Below, in pieces: positions 1 through 11,829 of a DNA stretch of 64,000 bases. The stretch lies in the NCBI RefSeq assembly GCF_004798865.1, contig NW_025335268.1, forward strand, positions 29,916,731 to 29,980,730, read 5' to 3'. The DNA comes from Varanus komodoensis. Its lineage: Eukaryota > Chordata > Lepidosauria > Squamata > Varanidae. Positions within the stretch are counted from its first letter, which is position 1. Each line of letters begins with the position of its first letter. Made by a program: the position numbers and the translations under genes. The notes under the pieces were generated by a model that had not been told where the DNA came from, did not search any database, and saw nothing but the letters and a program-made list of their open reading frames with translations.

Positions 1-3000
1 AATGACTCATTTCTGACACTGGTAAGGAGACAAGGTAATGTTTGCAACTCCGAGGAGCTAGCCATCTATGAAAACCTGGAATTAGAAGAAAAGACAAATA
101 AACAGTTGTGGAAAATGTTCAGAATGAGGCAGCTATCTTAAGGTACAGGGTGAATAAATACATGCATTATTGGAATGTTAAAAAATGCAGTCACTAGGTA
201 GACAAAATATATCCCATGATATATGATAATAGATACATATACACACACATGCATGCACATATATATTCCAATATCCTTCTCAGTCTCCTATCTTTATTAG
301 AGCAACCAAAAAGTCACAAACATTGCAAGCTTTTAAGATCTTCAGATCTCTGCCAGACAAAATGGTACCAGTCAGCCACACAAGTCTTTCTACAGACCAT
401 TTTACCAAGGCATCTGCTTGCAGATTCTTCCATGAATTAAAAACACTTCCTTCACATGTGCTTTTCGCCAGCATTTTTCTTTCTCTGCCTCTCTATATGT
501 TCCGTTGCACATTCAATAGGTGGCATTGCAATATAGCAAAACTGCAGAAATGCATGAGATGTTCTTAGACTCATATCTAAATAATACCAGATCATTTAAA
601 AACCTGCAGGAACGGTTGCAAAGTAGGGGAGAGTCCCTGCTGATGAAGGCAACATGCAAAGTACTCACAAAGGATCACAAGCAACAAATCATGAATGCTT
701 AATAAATCTATCATATAGAAAAGCTTTAATTCCCAACCACTCCAACTCCTTGTTGTAACATGACCTGCTGAAGTTTTGCCTGCAAAAGTTTTGGAAAAAC
801 AGTATGTTTCTGTCAAATGCACTGCCAAATTAACCTGGATCTCTGTCAAACATATTCTTCTCTCCCCATCATTCCCCAAGCTTATCCCAAGTTCTCCTAC
901 CTTCCATATCCTGCCCAGGACACATCTGATTCTACACCATACTCCAACCTTCTAATCCATCTGTGGTGTGACAAACTACCCAAAAGAAGCTTTATGTCTA
1001 TGATGTGCGCCATCTCTTTTACTCATCTGGTCTCAGTTTTACAGAGCCACCTCCTCTCAAATGTGGCCACTTCTCTGTTAAATTAGATCAGCCTTCATTT
1101 ATTTCCCAGAAAGAAAATGTGCATCTGTCTAGTAACAGGGAAGGCGAGGGCAGCAGTTAGAGCTGGCAGCTGGGCGTGGGAAGAGAAAGAGCAAATAGAG
1201 TGCCAAGGAGAGGACAAAAACAGAAACGGTGTGGAGGAAGACGGGGAGAGTGAAAGAGGGAGGGAGTGCATGGGGGAGACCATGGAGGAAACCCTAAGGG
1301 GGTCCCTAGCTCAGGACCCCCCAGTTCTTGCAAAATCACTGTTCTCCCTGCCCTTCAGCTGTGCCTGCGCTAGAACCGAACTAGACATGGAAATGATTCA
1401 TGTAGACAACCATGGGAGGGAAAGGCAATCAGGACAGGGACCACACCTCCCATGGTCCCCATGAAATCACCCCTTTCTCCCCACGCCTGGATGAGGAACT
1501 TCCATTGGTGCTAGTGGGAGCTTCCTTCCCAGGACTATTCAAAGCATTGTGGGACAATATGCTTTGGGACTGTGGCAGGGGACAAAATGGCTTAACCTTC
1601 CTCCCAGCAGTTCTAATCCTAATTGCCTCTCCATGAGCCTCCTATTTATTTATTTTTCAATTGCCCATTAGTTACTTTCATGCAATTAAGGTGCAAGCCT
1701 ATGCATGTTTAGAAAAGAAAAATCGTACTACTTCCAATATTCCCCCATGAATTCCTAATGGTAAAAAAAGTGGCTGGGAAGATCTGATTTGTGGCTTAAA
1801 GACTGTAGGCTCCAGTGAAGCCTGACTAGCCTCCTGGACACACAATACAGTCAGGGATGCACAAAAGAGTGACCACTCATGGAGGTACAGGAATTGCATT
1901 ATCAAGAAAAAAGAGAATAAAATAAGCCATCAATTTGCACAGCATTTTCTCATGGGTACATTTATCCATTGTATAGATTTAGAAATAAAAGTTATACTTT
2001 AAATAGAAATACTAGCAGAAAAGATTGACTAGTTTGACCTCAGTTTGCTGTTGAGATGCTAGCTGTAGATGGGCAACATAGAAGGTTTTAAGTCTCAAGG
2101 GATTTGTTCTCTTCTTACGGTTGCCTTTAAAGTAACCTTGAATTGACCAGCCTATCAAACAGAGCACACTTTCAAACCAAGGACTCACTTTTTTGCCAGC
2201 TGTACAAAATAGAGAACTGTTTTCTATAAAGTGGGACACCCAGCCTAATTTGAAAACAGTCTGGGAAATAGATGTCAGGATCCCAGTTTCAGAGAATCCT
2301 GCACTTTCTCTTTGACTACTGCCCCATGTCCTCAATTTCAGCAAATATAAAAGTCAGCTTTAAAAGCAGTAGATGGAAGAGTCTTGCCCGCCTCCATCAT
2401 CTCTGTGAAAACGTGTATCTGCTAGGCTGGCAGGGGGATTTATTGGCGCATGCAGTAGGAATGTGACTCTGTAATGAGGTTTCGAGAAGAGATGTTTCAG
2501 AAAATATATTGGATTACTAAACAAACAATTAACCCTAATCCCGAACTTGTGTGGTTAATGTGATTTGCTGATGAACATAATCTTCTCTTTAAAGACCTGG
2601 TAATCTTCTGACAGTGGCAAGATTGCCCAACATTGGAAAGACTCTGATGTGGGCTCTTTAGAGCAATGGCACACCTGTGCGCAGGATGTGGCATAACTGG
2701 AAAAACTGACTCACGTATCAAAGTTGTCCAGAAATATGATCAAACCTGTTGATTTTTATACAAAGTAATAACCCAATATTATACTACCAGAAGGTGGTGC
2801 CGCAGTATAGTGGAATTGCATAAATAAATGGGTTTTTCTTAGTGCTAATTCTAAATAATAACAGATTTCCCCTGACCTTAGAAAAGTCACAGAAATCGTT
2901 GCAAAGTATGGGAGATGATTACAAAACACATCTATGCAACATTAGGCCCCTTATTTCCCATGGGAATGGTGATTTCTTCATTCCTAGGTCAGATACTGTT

Positions 3001-3380
3001 CTGGAAAAAGGCTTAAGGATTAAAAAATACATCCAATAGGCATGATGACTCTATCCTGCGAAATCTTTCCTTTTGTGTTTTATTTTTGAGTTCAGCAATA
3101 CTGATACGTTTGTGTGTAGCTTTTTTTTTTTTTTTAACCCTTCCACCTTCAAAGCAGTTTCATTGTGGCCATTGAATGTTAGCGTAAATACAAATCAGTC
3201 ACATAGTGGAATTCTCCGTGTGCCTAGTCAGAAGTAAGCCTCACGGAGTTTAGTGTAGCTAATTACCTGGAGTGTGTTGCAGACTCCTAGCGCACATTCT
3301 GCATAGACCTGCATAGGATGGCACTGCCAATGCACCCGAAGGTTTGGTGGCTCCACCAGTGCAGCGAATTCTAAGGGCAG
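1..3380. other. Unassigned sequence, no gene seen
   Basis: I see no gene, RNA gene or confident mobile element here. A short degenerate AT/CA-rich stretch lies near 224-268 and a run of 15 T lies at 3121-3135. The open frames are short, overlap on both strands and carry no recognisable motif. Confidence 0.5.
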
Positions 3381-3384
3381 ATGA

Positions 3385-3640
3385 TACAGCCACCTTTCTG
3401 AAGTTAAGCAGGTCTGGGTCTGCTTGGTGCTTGGATGGGAGGATCCGAGAGCCCAAGTACATCCTCTTAAGTCCCATAATGGGACTTGAAGCAGGACTAG
3501 TCTCATGGGTAGACATAGTAGCAAGTGGTAGCTGTGATGAGAAAAAGGATGAAGAGCAATCCCAGCTGGCAACAAGTGCAATGAGAAAAGGGGCCTACTG
3601 GGTGTGCCTTGCCTGGGGGGACCTCAAAAAAGATGGCGCT
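3385..3640 (+). repeat. 5S rRNA-like SINE fragment or 5S pseudogene
   Basis: Around 3397-3451 the sequence reads 'gaagttaagcaggtctggg' and then 'gtgcttggatgggagg'. These correspond to the 3' half of vertebrate 5S rRNA (GGAAGCUAAGCAGG ... UACUUGGAUGGGAG), where the internal RNA polymerase III promoter lies. The 5' half of 5S is not clearly present. The bases that follow do not continue as normal 5S but run into a purine-rich stretch with a weak look-alike at 22080-22240. That suggests a SINE with a 5S-derived head rather than a simple pseudogene. The 148-codon frame across it is treated as chance. Confidence 0.55.
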
Positions 3641-3649
3641 GGCCCTAAT

Positions 3650-5400
3650 TTGAAATGTACCAAATGGATCAATCCCTGCATGCCCTTCTGGCACAAGGGG
3701 TGTCCCTCCCATCAGGGGAATATATCCCTTCCCCCTGTTTTCATAGAAGAGAAATTGTGTGAGTATGAAAATACAGCTAGTATAGGATAATTTAAGCCCA
3801 TAGTTAGAATCAGAATAGCTTCCTGTAGTATAAGTAGTTGCAGCTTAAGGTAGAATCCCTCACTCCTCCACCAATAATCCTTGAAAGAACCAGGATGAAT
3901 CTTCACAGGATAAGGGGAGTAGGTACAGGAAGTAGATTAATGTTTGTGGAGCAACATTGGTATGTTTCTGCAGGATCAAGACCCCAAGGCTGTGTAACTA
4001 GTTGCAGGACTAAGGTGAATGTTCATGATTCGACATAGACCATAGATACAGGTTCAGAAATAATGTCTACAAAGAGATATAAGCCATTGCTAAGCCATTG
4101 TTCGGTCAGGAAGATCTCATACAGAAGTCTTTTCTTATCTACTTGTATTTTCCTGTCTGCACTGAAAAGTCTCTCCTACTGTTCCTGGCAGCCCATTTCC
4201 TGTTTCAGCTTCTTGGTCTTCCGAAGAGCCAGCTGGTTCCCTTCCATTCCTGCTACCTCTTTATGTACCTTCAGGTCTTTGCTTTTTGCCTTTCTGCTTC
4301 CTCTTAAGCCTCTCTGTGTTTGCTTTGTCTCTTGCTTGTACCTCTGACATTCAGGCTCTTATCCTTTGCTGGGAGGGTGATTCACCAAAACAGAGAGACT
4401 CTTTTTCTTCAAGCAATTCAGAACTCCATTTTTCCAGCCTTCTTGACCATATGGAGAGCCTCCACAAATACGGGAGTCACCCTCCACAAGTCTGGGGTGA
4501 TAGAAGCACATCCATCACCTCACCCAAAGGGACAAAGCAAGGGTGCTTCCTCACCACCTGTGCTAACCTTTACCTCTTCTCAAGACCTGTCGTGCCAGTC
4601 TCATTAGCTGGTCTAATGCAAGGCTAGACATATTTCTTCTCCTGACTCTGAACTACAAATTCAGCTTTATGAAGCTTTAGTCTGCAGCTGCTCAAACGGT
4701 TGGCTCCCTCTAACGAGTGATAAATTCATGAAGTGAAACTCCTGTGTGAGGTAAGAAGAGGGCTATAATCTTTCCATAAATACCTGTACCTGGGAGGAAA
4801 CACAAAGGGGGAGATTTAGCTGAAATCTTTTGTGTATTTCATGGTGTCATTTCACCTTTCTAATAAAAAAATGGATGGATGATGATGAGAAAACAAAACA
4901 AACCAGCAAAATGTTGGCAGTAGAGAGAATTTATGGTCTCTACATTAAATATTGTCACACCATTAAGCATTCTTAATGCTTGCCCCATAACAAATGAGCA
5001 TGCGGAAGAGAAGGTGACATGCTCTTAGTGTTAGAGGCAAGGCCTGGGGGGCAAATTTATACTTCTGGGGTTGTCCAGATGACACTGACCCCTGGCCACC
5101 AATCAGTTGGTAGCTTCCTGGAGTGTGTTAGCTTTCTCCCATTCTAAAAGTTTGAACCACCTCTCCTAAGACCTAGTTAGTGGGCGGGAGAGCTTGAAGC
5201 AAAACTATTCTGTCATTTTTAGCTCCACCCATTTTGCCTTCAGCCCTGCCCACCACTGGAATGTGGCCCTGGGAGCTTCATTGGGGTGGGATTTGATCTT
5301 CAGGCAGAAAAAGGATCCTCAGTCCTGGCGAGAAGCTTGTGGGTCAGGTTAGCTATGAGAGGCTCTTAAGGGCTGTGAGTGCAGAGACTCCAGGAGTTAA
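3650..5400. other. Unassigned sequence
   Basis: No gene or confident repeat is recognised. The pyrimidine-rich segment at about 4130-4620 gives several overlapping plus-strand open frames, which I read as composition effects. Confidence 0.4.
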
Positions 5401-5404
5401 CACT

Positions 5405-5853
5405 ATTGGGAATCGAGCAGGACCTTCAGCAAGTAGTAATAGCTATTCCTCATCTGGAGTACTGGGTCCAGATCCAGGTGCTTTACTTTAAGAGGGATAT
5501 AGACAAATTGGAGCAAGTTTTTGGAAGGGCAAAGGAATGGTGAGTGGCATGCAAAACTAGTCCTGTGAAGGAAGGTAGAAGGGACCAGGTAGGCCTATTC
5601 TGAAGAAGAGAAGGGAAGACTGAGGAAGGACAGGACAGGACTCTTCACACACCTGAAGGGCTCTCACACAGCAGATGAGGCAAACTTGTTCTCTGCCCTG
5701 GTCAGACAGATCTAGTTGCAGGAGGGTAGATTTCAATTGAACATTGAAGAAATAGTCTTCAGACTAACAGCAGTTCAATGACTCACATGACTGCACAGGA
5801 GAAAGATGGTCTTTCCCTCACTGGTGATCATCCCATGCCCTGGAGGAGCAACT
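5405..5853 (+). mobile_element. Old CR1-like LINE 3' fragment
   Basis: Read on the plus strand, the segment gives 'IPHLEYWVQIQ' and 'FKRDIDKLEQV', close to the C-terminal CR1 reverse transcriptase signature (RPHLEYCVQFW ... KKDIELLERVQ). Downstream DNA resembles the end of CR1 ORF2 ('ctcacacagcagatgag', 'gcagttcaatgac'). No open frame covers it, so it is a heavily mutated, 5'-truncated copy. Boundaries are approximate. Confidence 0.55.
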
Positions 5854-5859
5854 GGTGAA

Positions 5860-7100
5860 TGGCCCATCACGGCACGAAAGAAAGCTTTATCCATCAGCTA
5901 AATGGAAGAGGCAACCTCTTATACTGGATACCATTCCATCGATTTAAAAGGGACCAGTTGGATGCTGATAAGATATTACAATCGTGCCCTATTAGTTTTT
6001 TAAACCATTTTTGGGCAAGTTATGCATATCAGAGCATCTTAACAGAGTAGAAGTCATAAACTCCGTCCAAACGTGTGCACCACTAATTGACTGAAGCATC
6101 AAGTGGTTACTTGAATGTATGAGTGTACCATAGAAACTACAGACAGATCACCAAGTGTTCAATTCAAAGACTACTTTTTCTTCTGCAACAGTTTATACCC
6201 ACTATGGAACACCATCAAGCTTTGGGAACTCATGGACCATGCATGGACGTCGCCTGATTTTTCTGCAATTGATTACAGCACAGTGTATGAACTTTGTAAG
6301 CATTGTGCCTGAGGCAAGAGGTCCGTTCTGTCTTCTGTGTTATATCTGTCATGGCCCATTCACACAGGCACACCATCACTTAGTGTTTGCAATCGTTGAC
6401 ATTTATGTGTGAGCCAGAACAAGTTAAGGCTATACACAGGTGAATAAAAGGAACAGCAAAATTTAATACTAGCAGAACCTAACTGGTGAGAGAAGGGACG
6501 GATTAATCATGCCCTCTTATACACTCCTATGCATGCAAGCTCAGAAGTCTCATCATGTTCAGTGAGGTACCTGGGATTCCAGCCCAAATTACTTCTGCTG
6601 GATGATTTGCAGCCTGATCCTCTACATGCCTACTCAGAAATGAGCCCTAAGTTATGAGCCTGGCACTGGCAGCTTGATAAACTGCTCGTCCCATTTCATT
6701 CTGCTGATTCTGCTTCTTGTGCATGTTCTTGTCATGTGAGTGATCTGCATTGTCTCCAGCTTCAGTGATGTAGTACAGATACATGGGACGTGCTCAGAGG
6801 TACTTTCCTCAAAGCCCAGCTCTAGTGCTGAAAACAGACTCCATGTCTGAACTCTGCTGAGGCCATGGCAAAATTAAGTTACCTGGAAGAGTGAGTTTGC
6901 ACAAAACAAGAAACAGAGAAGTGTTGCAAACAAATCTGTTCTGAAGTGTTTCTAGAGGACAGAGAAATGAGAAGGGAGTGCTCTGTAGAGTGGAACCAAA
7001 GGTATGTGATTTGCTTGTACTCCTCCTGCAACGGGTATGGTCAGTGCTTAATTTCTAAAAAGGGAATGCTGAGGGGATGAAGTCTACCACTGTTAAGTGT
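5860..7100. other. Unassigned sequence
   Basis: No gene is recognised. A short motif at about 6612-6652 ('catgcctactcagaaatgag') belongs to the 'tactcagaagtaagtcc' family of interspersed fragments seen elsewhere in the window. Confidence 0.4.
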
Positions 7101-7104
7101 TTGT

Positions 7105-7195
7105 GGGGAGGGGAGGCTGCAATTGCTCAGTGGTGATAGAAAAGCATTCTGCATGTGGTCAGAGGCACTCTTACCTCACTGCTACTTTTGCTAAT
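7105..7195 (+). repeat. tRNA-derived SINE head, degenerate
   Basis: 'ggctgcaattgctcagtggt' followed by 'agcattctgcatgtggtc' resembles the tRNA-like head (A box: GCTCAGTGGTAGAGC) of the SINE family seen in reverse at 11493-11815 and 37955-38112. The B box and body are not recognisable. Confidence 0.4.
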
Positions 7196-7847
7196 ACTTT
7201 TGTTGTGTGCCATCTAGTAGTCACTGCCTTATGGCGGCCCTGTGAATGAATGTCCTCCAGAATCACCCGTCCTTGACAGCCCTGCTCAGCTCTTGCAAAC
7301 TCAAGGCTGCGGCTCTTTTAATGGAATAGATCCATCATGTAGGTGGCCTTCCTTTTCTTCTGCCTTCAACTCTCCCTGGCATGATTGTCTTCTCCAGTGA
7401 GGCTTCCCTTCCCATGATGTGTCTGAAGCACAACAGCTTCAGTTCTGTCATTTTTGCTTCCAGAGAATGTTCTGACTTTATTTGATCTCGCACTCATTCG
7501 TTGGTCTTTCTATCAGTCCAGGGTCTCATCAAGCTTTCCTCCAGCACCGGATTTCAAACTCATAAGTTACCTTCCTGTCAGCTTTCCTCACTGTCCAGCT
7601 TTCACAGCCATACAGAGTGATCTGGAACACAACAGTGTGGGTGGTCTTGGTGGCCGTGGTCTTCAGTGAAATGTCCTTACACTTGATGTTTCCCAGCTCT
7701 TTAATTGCTAACCATCCAAGTCTCCATCTTCTTTGAACTTCTCGGCTGCAGTCTCCCTTTGAATGGATGACTGAGTTAACGCATGGAAAATTTCTCACAC
7801 TTTCAGTTTCTTTATTGATGGCCTGATACATGTCTAATTCTTCTATA

Positions 7848-8526
7848 TAATATTGAGTTACAGAAATGCCAAAAGTTGTGGGAAAGAAATATCAAGGTAA
7901 CCTTAGCAACCTCATATAAAGAAAATCTTTATAAAATGTTTTATAGATGGTACTTATTGCCAAATAGATTAGCAAAGATGTTTCCAAATATGTCAAATGG
8001 ATGTTTGAAATGTAAACATAAACCTGGTACTTTTTATCATATGTGGTGGACTTGTGATAAGGCAAAAAAATATTGGGCTAAAATACATAAATGGCTTGAG
8101 GAAACATTACAAAAATCTTTAATATTTAAACCTGAAGTCTCCTTACTAGGCATTGTGGTTGATGATGTTGATAAACAAGCAATGTGTCTGATTCTACATG
8201 TAATTACTGTGGCAAGGATTGTATTTGCCCAACATTGGAGGAGGGAAGAACCACCCACTGATGAACTGATTTTTAAAAAGATTCTGGACTGTGCTGACTT
8301 CGTCTCTGAAGCAGAAAGAGGATACAGACTTCTATCAAACGTGGAACTCTTTCTATTAGTGGCTAGAGAAACGGGACTATGTGTAGATCTGAATATGTCT
8401 ATGAATTGCTATAAAAAAATGGGGGGCTGACCCAGCAGGTCTGATGTCTCTGATGACTGATGTTTTTTAGTCTCTCTTTTTTTTAGTTTGTAGTAAATAA
8501 TAATAATAAAACTTACTTTTAAAAAA
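7848..8526 (+). mobile_element. L1 LINE, 5'-truncated 3' end of ORF2
   Basis: The 184-codon open frame at 7876-8430 is the C-terminus of L1 ORF2p, the endonuclease/reverse transcriptase protein that copies L1 RNA at its target. The zinc-knuckle-like motif is visible at residues 43-60: C43-x2-C46-x8-H55-x4-C60, within 'YHMWWTC', which matches the L1 signature H-x-W-W-x-C. 'KPEVSLLGIV' follows, equivalent to the conserved 'PLLGI' of L1. The element ends in an A-rich tail (about 8496-8526). The 16-bp direct repeats 'gtctaattcttctata' at 7832-7847 and 8527-8542 are its target-site duplication. The uninterrupted 184 codons and perfect duplication imply a fairly recent insertion. It lacks the endonuclease and reverse transcriptase domains and cannot move by itself. 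Confidence 0.88.
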
Positions 8527-8650
8527 GTCTAATTCTTCTATAGTCATGATTTTTGTTTCTTAATGTTCAACTGCAGTTCTGCTCCTACACTTTTTTTCTT
8601 TCACTTTCATCAGGAGTTATTTCAATGCATTGCTGCTTTCTACCAGTATT

Positions 8651-8807
8651 TTTATTTATTCATGTATTCATTGCCTTTATATACCCCTGCAACAGCCCAC
8701 AGAGTTCTCTGGGTGGTTTAAAAACATTAAAACCCCATATACAAACAATAAAATTCCCAAATAAAACATGAAATGTAAAAAAACCTAAAAATAATATTCT
8801 AAATTTT
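8651..8807 (-). mobile_element. L2-clade LINE 3' tail inside the Bov-B copy
   Basis: The left edge 'tttatttattcatg' and the 'cagagttctctgggtggttt' block are the reverse complement of the L2 3' end (AACCGCCCAGAGAGC...AATAAATA). 'cagtatttt' occurs on both sides (8644-8652 and 8808-8816) and may be a short target duplication. Only 3' untranslated sequence is present. Confidence 0.6.
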
Positions 8808-8949
8808 CAGTATTTTAAATTATTAAATTATTGGTGCACCTTCCACTAATTTTCACTCCTTCTCATCCTAATCCAGGTTTCTTTATTTGATGTTCTGCAT
8901 ACAGATTGCTAACATTGGTGAAAAGTACACAAATTCTACTTATCATATA

Positions 8950-9635
8950 TACAAACATACACATTTGCTATTGGTTTGTGCTCCAGAACTTTTAACTACC
9001 CAGCAACACCTCTGCATCATTTTTTCCTTTTTACATGAGTGATACAGATAAAGAAGAAATAGAACTGCAATGTAGCCAAAGAACGGCAGAGTTGAAGGAA
9101 GAAGATTTGCAGGAAAAAATTGTAAAATAAACTGATTTCTAGACATGGTGTGGAATGCAGCCTTCTGTGCCAAGCCGTGTCCTTCCACCAGCAGAATGGA
9201 CACTGCTAGTCTATCAAATTGTGGGGATTATGAGAAATTCATTTCAGTTTGTTTTGGGTAAGTATTTACTAAGTGTGCACCTTCTAGACTGAACACAGAC
9301 ACAAACACAATCTGCAGTTGAAGTATGTATATCAGCAAACTTGCAATGTGATTTGCAGATGCTAAAACACCATGTGCTCATTTGAAATATGTGCAAGAAA
9401 AATGCATTATTTTGAAACATATGCACAAATATGCATACATTTCAAAGATGTACACAATTTATATTTACTTTGGAAAAATGCACAAAGATGCATACAGATT
9501 TTCATGCAAGAAAAAAAGCTTATAATCATATATGGACTTTAGTCCAAACAAGCTTGAGAATTGGAGACCGAGCTTTGAGATTCAGAGAACTGCAACAAAC
9601 CGTCTTATTCAAATTACTCCTCTCCTTGCAGTCCC
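8950..9635. other. Unassigned AT-rich sequence
   Basis: No gene or confident repeat. Loosely repeated 'atgcacaaatatgcatac' phrases occur at 9410-9500, with no regular tandem period. Confidence 0.35.
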
Positions 9636-9639
9636 GAAT

Positions 9640-9990
9640 TTATTTATTTTCTATACCACACAATAGCCAGAGCTCTTTGGCAGTTTACAACAACACATAA
9701 AAATACAGTACAAAAATACACACAACATTAAAAAATCACAAAAGGCTATCATACAAAATTTAAAACCAAATTAAGCACATATTAAAAAGTTACAAGAGCC
9801 TGGATGAATTAACCAAACAGGCTCTTTAAAAGGCTGGCAAAGCCCCGGTAAACTAGTTAAATGCACTGTGATGGAGGGCAGTCTTAAGCTGGGGCCCAAA
9901 AGTCTAAACCTGGTGCCAGGCAGGCCCCATGGGGAGGTCATTCCAGAACTGGGGGGCTACGCATTTTTCCACTCTGCTCCGCAGCATTGG
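9640..9990 (-). mobile_element. L2-clade LINE 3' end
   Basis: 'tttatttattttctatacca' starting at about 9640, followed by 'gccagagctctttggcagtt', is the reverse complement of an older L2 3' tail. It continues through 3' UTR into degraded ORF2 end sequence ('ggtcattccagaactggggg'). No frame is intact. Confidence 0.6.
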
Positions 9991-9999
9991 GGGATTGTG

Positions 10000-11490
10000 C
10001 AGGGCAGATTCACAGGGAGCAAAGGAGAACAAGAAACCCCACTGCATACGAACATCTGTGTGCTGAACACTGGCTTTAGGACATTGTTACTTACATCTTG
10101 GGATGTAGAAGGTATGTCTCATAATGGACACCTGACTGATTCCTCTTTCTGAAGAGGCACATCTGGAGAAGTAAAACAGAAATACCATTTCATTGTTTCT
10201 CATGCACTGGAAGCATCACTACTTTTAAAGTCTATGTTGCCATTTCCACCCCCTGCCCACCTTTTCTATTTTTCCATAAAACTATTTCAGGCTGCTGTGC
10301 AAGTACTTGTGATGATGTTCCACTGAACTCAGTGTGAATTACCTCTGAGTAAACGTGCATCCGATCAGGTTGTAAATCAGATTTTATATGATTTTATCAA
10401 ATTATATATGGATTGGTTGTGGAAGGGCTCTATATAAATGCAATTATTATTTATTAGACCTTTGCTACAGCCCAGCAATGAATGGTTGGTTACCTGGGCA
10501 AAATTTAAGGCATGACATAGTCTGCAGGAATCACTTTTGTTTTATGATAACCGCAGGCCTCTTTCCTTTTGTTAGGGTCCTGCTATCAGTCATACGACTG
10601 AGCAATTTAGCCATAGCTTCACACAGTCAATTATATCTAACATTGCCCTAGGAGAAGGCTTGTATATTCAAAGATAAAAAGCATCATAAAAGACAGTAGC
10701 TATAAAGCATGTGCAGTACCCAGAGAATGACATTCCACTCACCATAAACCTTGTAAGAACCATTGCATTTATGGTACTAATACTGACAAAATGCCTCTCA
10801 CAAAGATATTTGGAGATATTACCAAATAGGATTGGTGTGGTGCCATATCAGCAGCTGGTTTAGCCTCGACCTGGAGTTAGATGAGAGGAAAATTCTACCA
10901 GGATTGTTCATTACCCACATTTTCAAGGGGGAAGAAGAGAATGAGCAGCACAGAGGAGGTCTCAAGGCAAAGAAGGGGCTCCTGGGGTGCCTCCAGAACT
11001 GTCAAAGAGGGCCAGACCTCTTTAAAATGTGGCTATGTGGTCATCTGGATGGAAAGAGAGAGGAATTAGAAACCATGAGAAACACCAGGCTCTCAAAGAT
11101 GCAAGGGCTGCCTCCCTACGTTTAGGACGTGTCCCATATTGTGATATCATGGCTGCAGCCACTGAGTTCCTGCCTATAAGAGAAAAGGAAATCCAGGGCA
11201 TCTTAGGCACAACAAATGTCTTTTCCTAGGCTTATCTTGGGTTGAGTATAGGTTGTTGTATCATGGGTATTACATGTCAGTCTTGTGTACTTTGTGCGAT
11301 AACCATGAACAGCCCAGGAAGAAAGCCAATGGCTTGTTGTCGAGTTGTGAAGTCTAGGTTGTTTGTAGTTAACAACCCATAGTTAAATCATACTGAATAG
11401 TTAAACCATATAATAATTCAATGACAAACATACCTGTACTCTAGGTTGTTGTTATGTGGGAATCCGGTCAGTGCGTCATTGCTTACAACT
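10000..11490. other. Unassigned sequence
   Basis: No gene is recognised. About 10315-10375 carries the reverse orientation of the 'ttac(t/c)tctgagtaaac' interspersed motif. Overlapping open frames at 10832-11229 show no family signature. Confidence 0.35.
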
Positions 11491-11492
11491 CT

Positions 11493-11815
11493 GTTGAACA
11501 CAGGAAGCTGCCTTGTACTAGCCTTTCTCAAACTAGCTCTTTTGAAATGCACTGGATTACAACTTCCATCCATCCTATGCCCTCTGGGGCTGATGGGAGT
11601 TATAGTCCAACACATCTAGAGGGCATTATGTAGTTTGGGAATGCTGCCTTATACTGAGTAAAACTGTTTGACTATCTAACCCAGTATTGCCTGCCATGAC
11701 TGGCAGGGTCTCTGGAGTCCTCAGCAGGGATCTTTCCCATCACCTGCTCTCCATCCATTTTTTACTTTGAGATGCCAGGGACTGAACCCAAGGCCTTTGG
11801 GGTCTCGTACATGCA
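11493..11815 (-). repeat. tRNA-derived SINE with CR1-like tail, split by an inverted-repeat element
   Basis: 'aggaagctgccttgtac' at 11502-11518 and its continuation from about 11644 ('gctgccttatactgag ... ccagtattgcctgcc ... agatgccagggactgaaccc') form the reverse complement of a widespread squamate SINE. Its 3' end reads like a CR1 tail and its 5' end is tRNA-like. The tRNA head is largely lost here. A 120-bp inverted-repeat element sits inside. Confidence 0.6.
11519..11643. mobile_element. hAT-like palindromic non-autonomous DNA element (MITE)
   Basis: 'agcctttctcaaacta' at the left and 'tagtttgggaatgct' at the right are imperfect inverted repeats. The centre has the two mirrored blocks 'ggattacaacttcc' and 'gggagttatagtcc'. 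The flanks 'gctgccttgtac' and 'gctgccttatac' look like a target duplication, and an 8-bp core (gccttgta/gccttata) would suit hAT elements. There is no transposase. Confidence 0.6.
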
Positions 11816-11829
11816 CACCAGTATCAAAA

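Larger units (their letters stand above)
7205..8945 (-). mobile_element. RTE/Bov-B-like LINE fragment, split by two insertions
   Basis: On the minus strand 7529-7831 contains 'YGCESWTVRKADRK' and 'FEIRCWRKA', matching the conserved Bov-B/RTE C-terminal motif YGCESWT(I/L)RKAE...FELWCWRR. The same element resumes at 8527-8650 ('ttctatagtcatgat') and again at 8808-8945 ('gttctgcatacagattg'), with 7848-8526 occupied by an L1 and 8651-8807 by an L2 tail. The three blocks lie in the order and orientation expected for one LINE. The reading frame is broken and both ends are truncated, so it is a dead copy. It is older than the two LINEs inside it. Confidence 0.75.

Noticed and set aside
3344-3790. 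148-codon plus-strand open frame
   Set aside because: It crosses the 5S-like SINE fragment and has no protein family signature.
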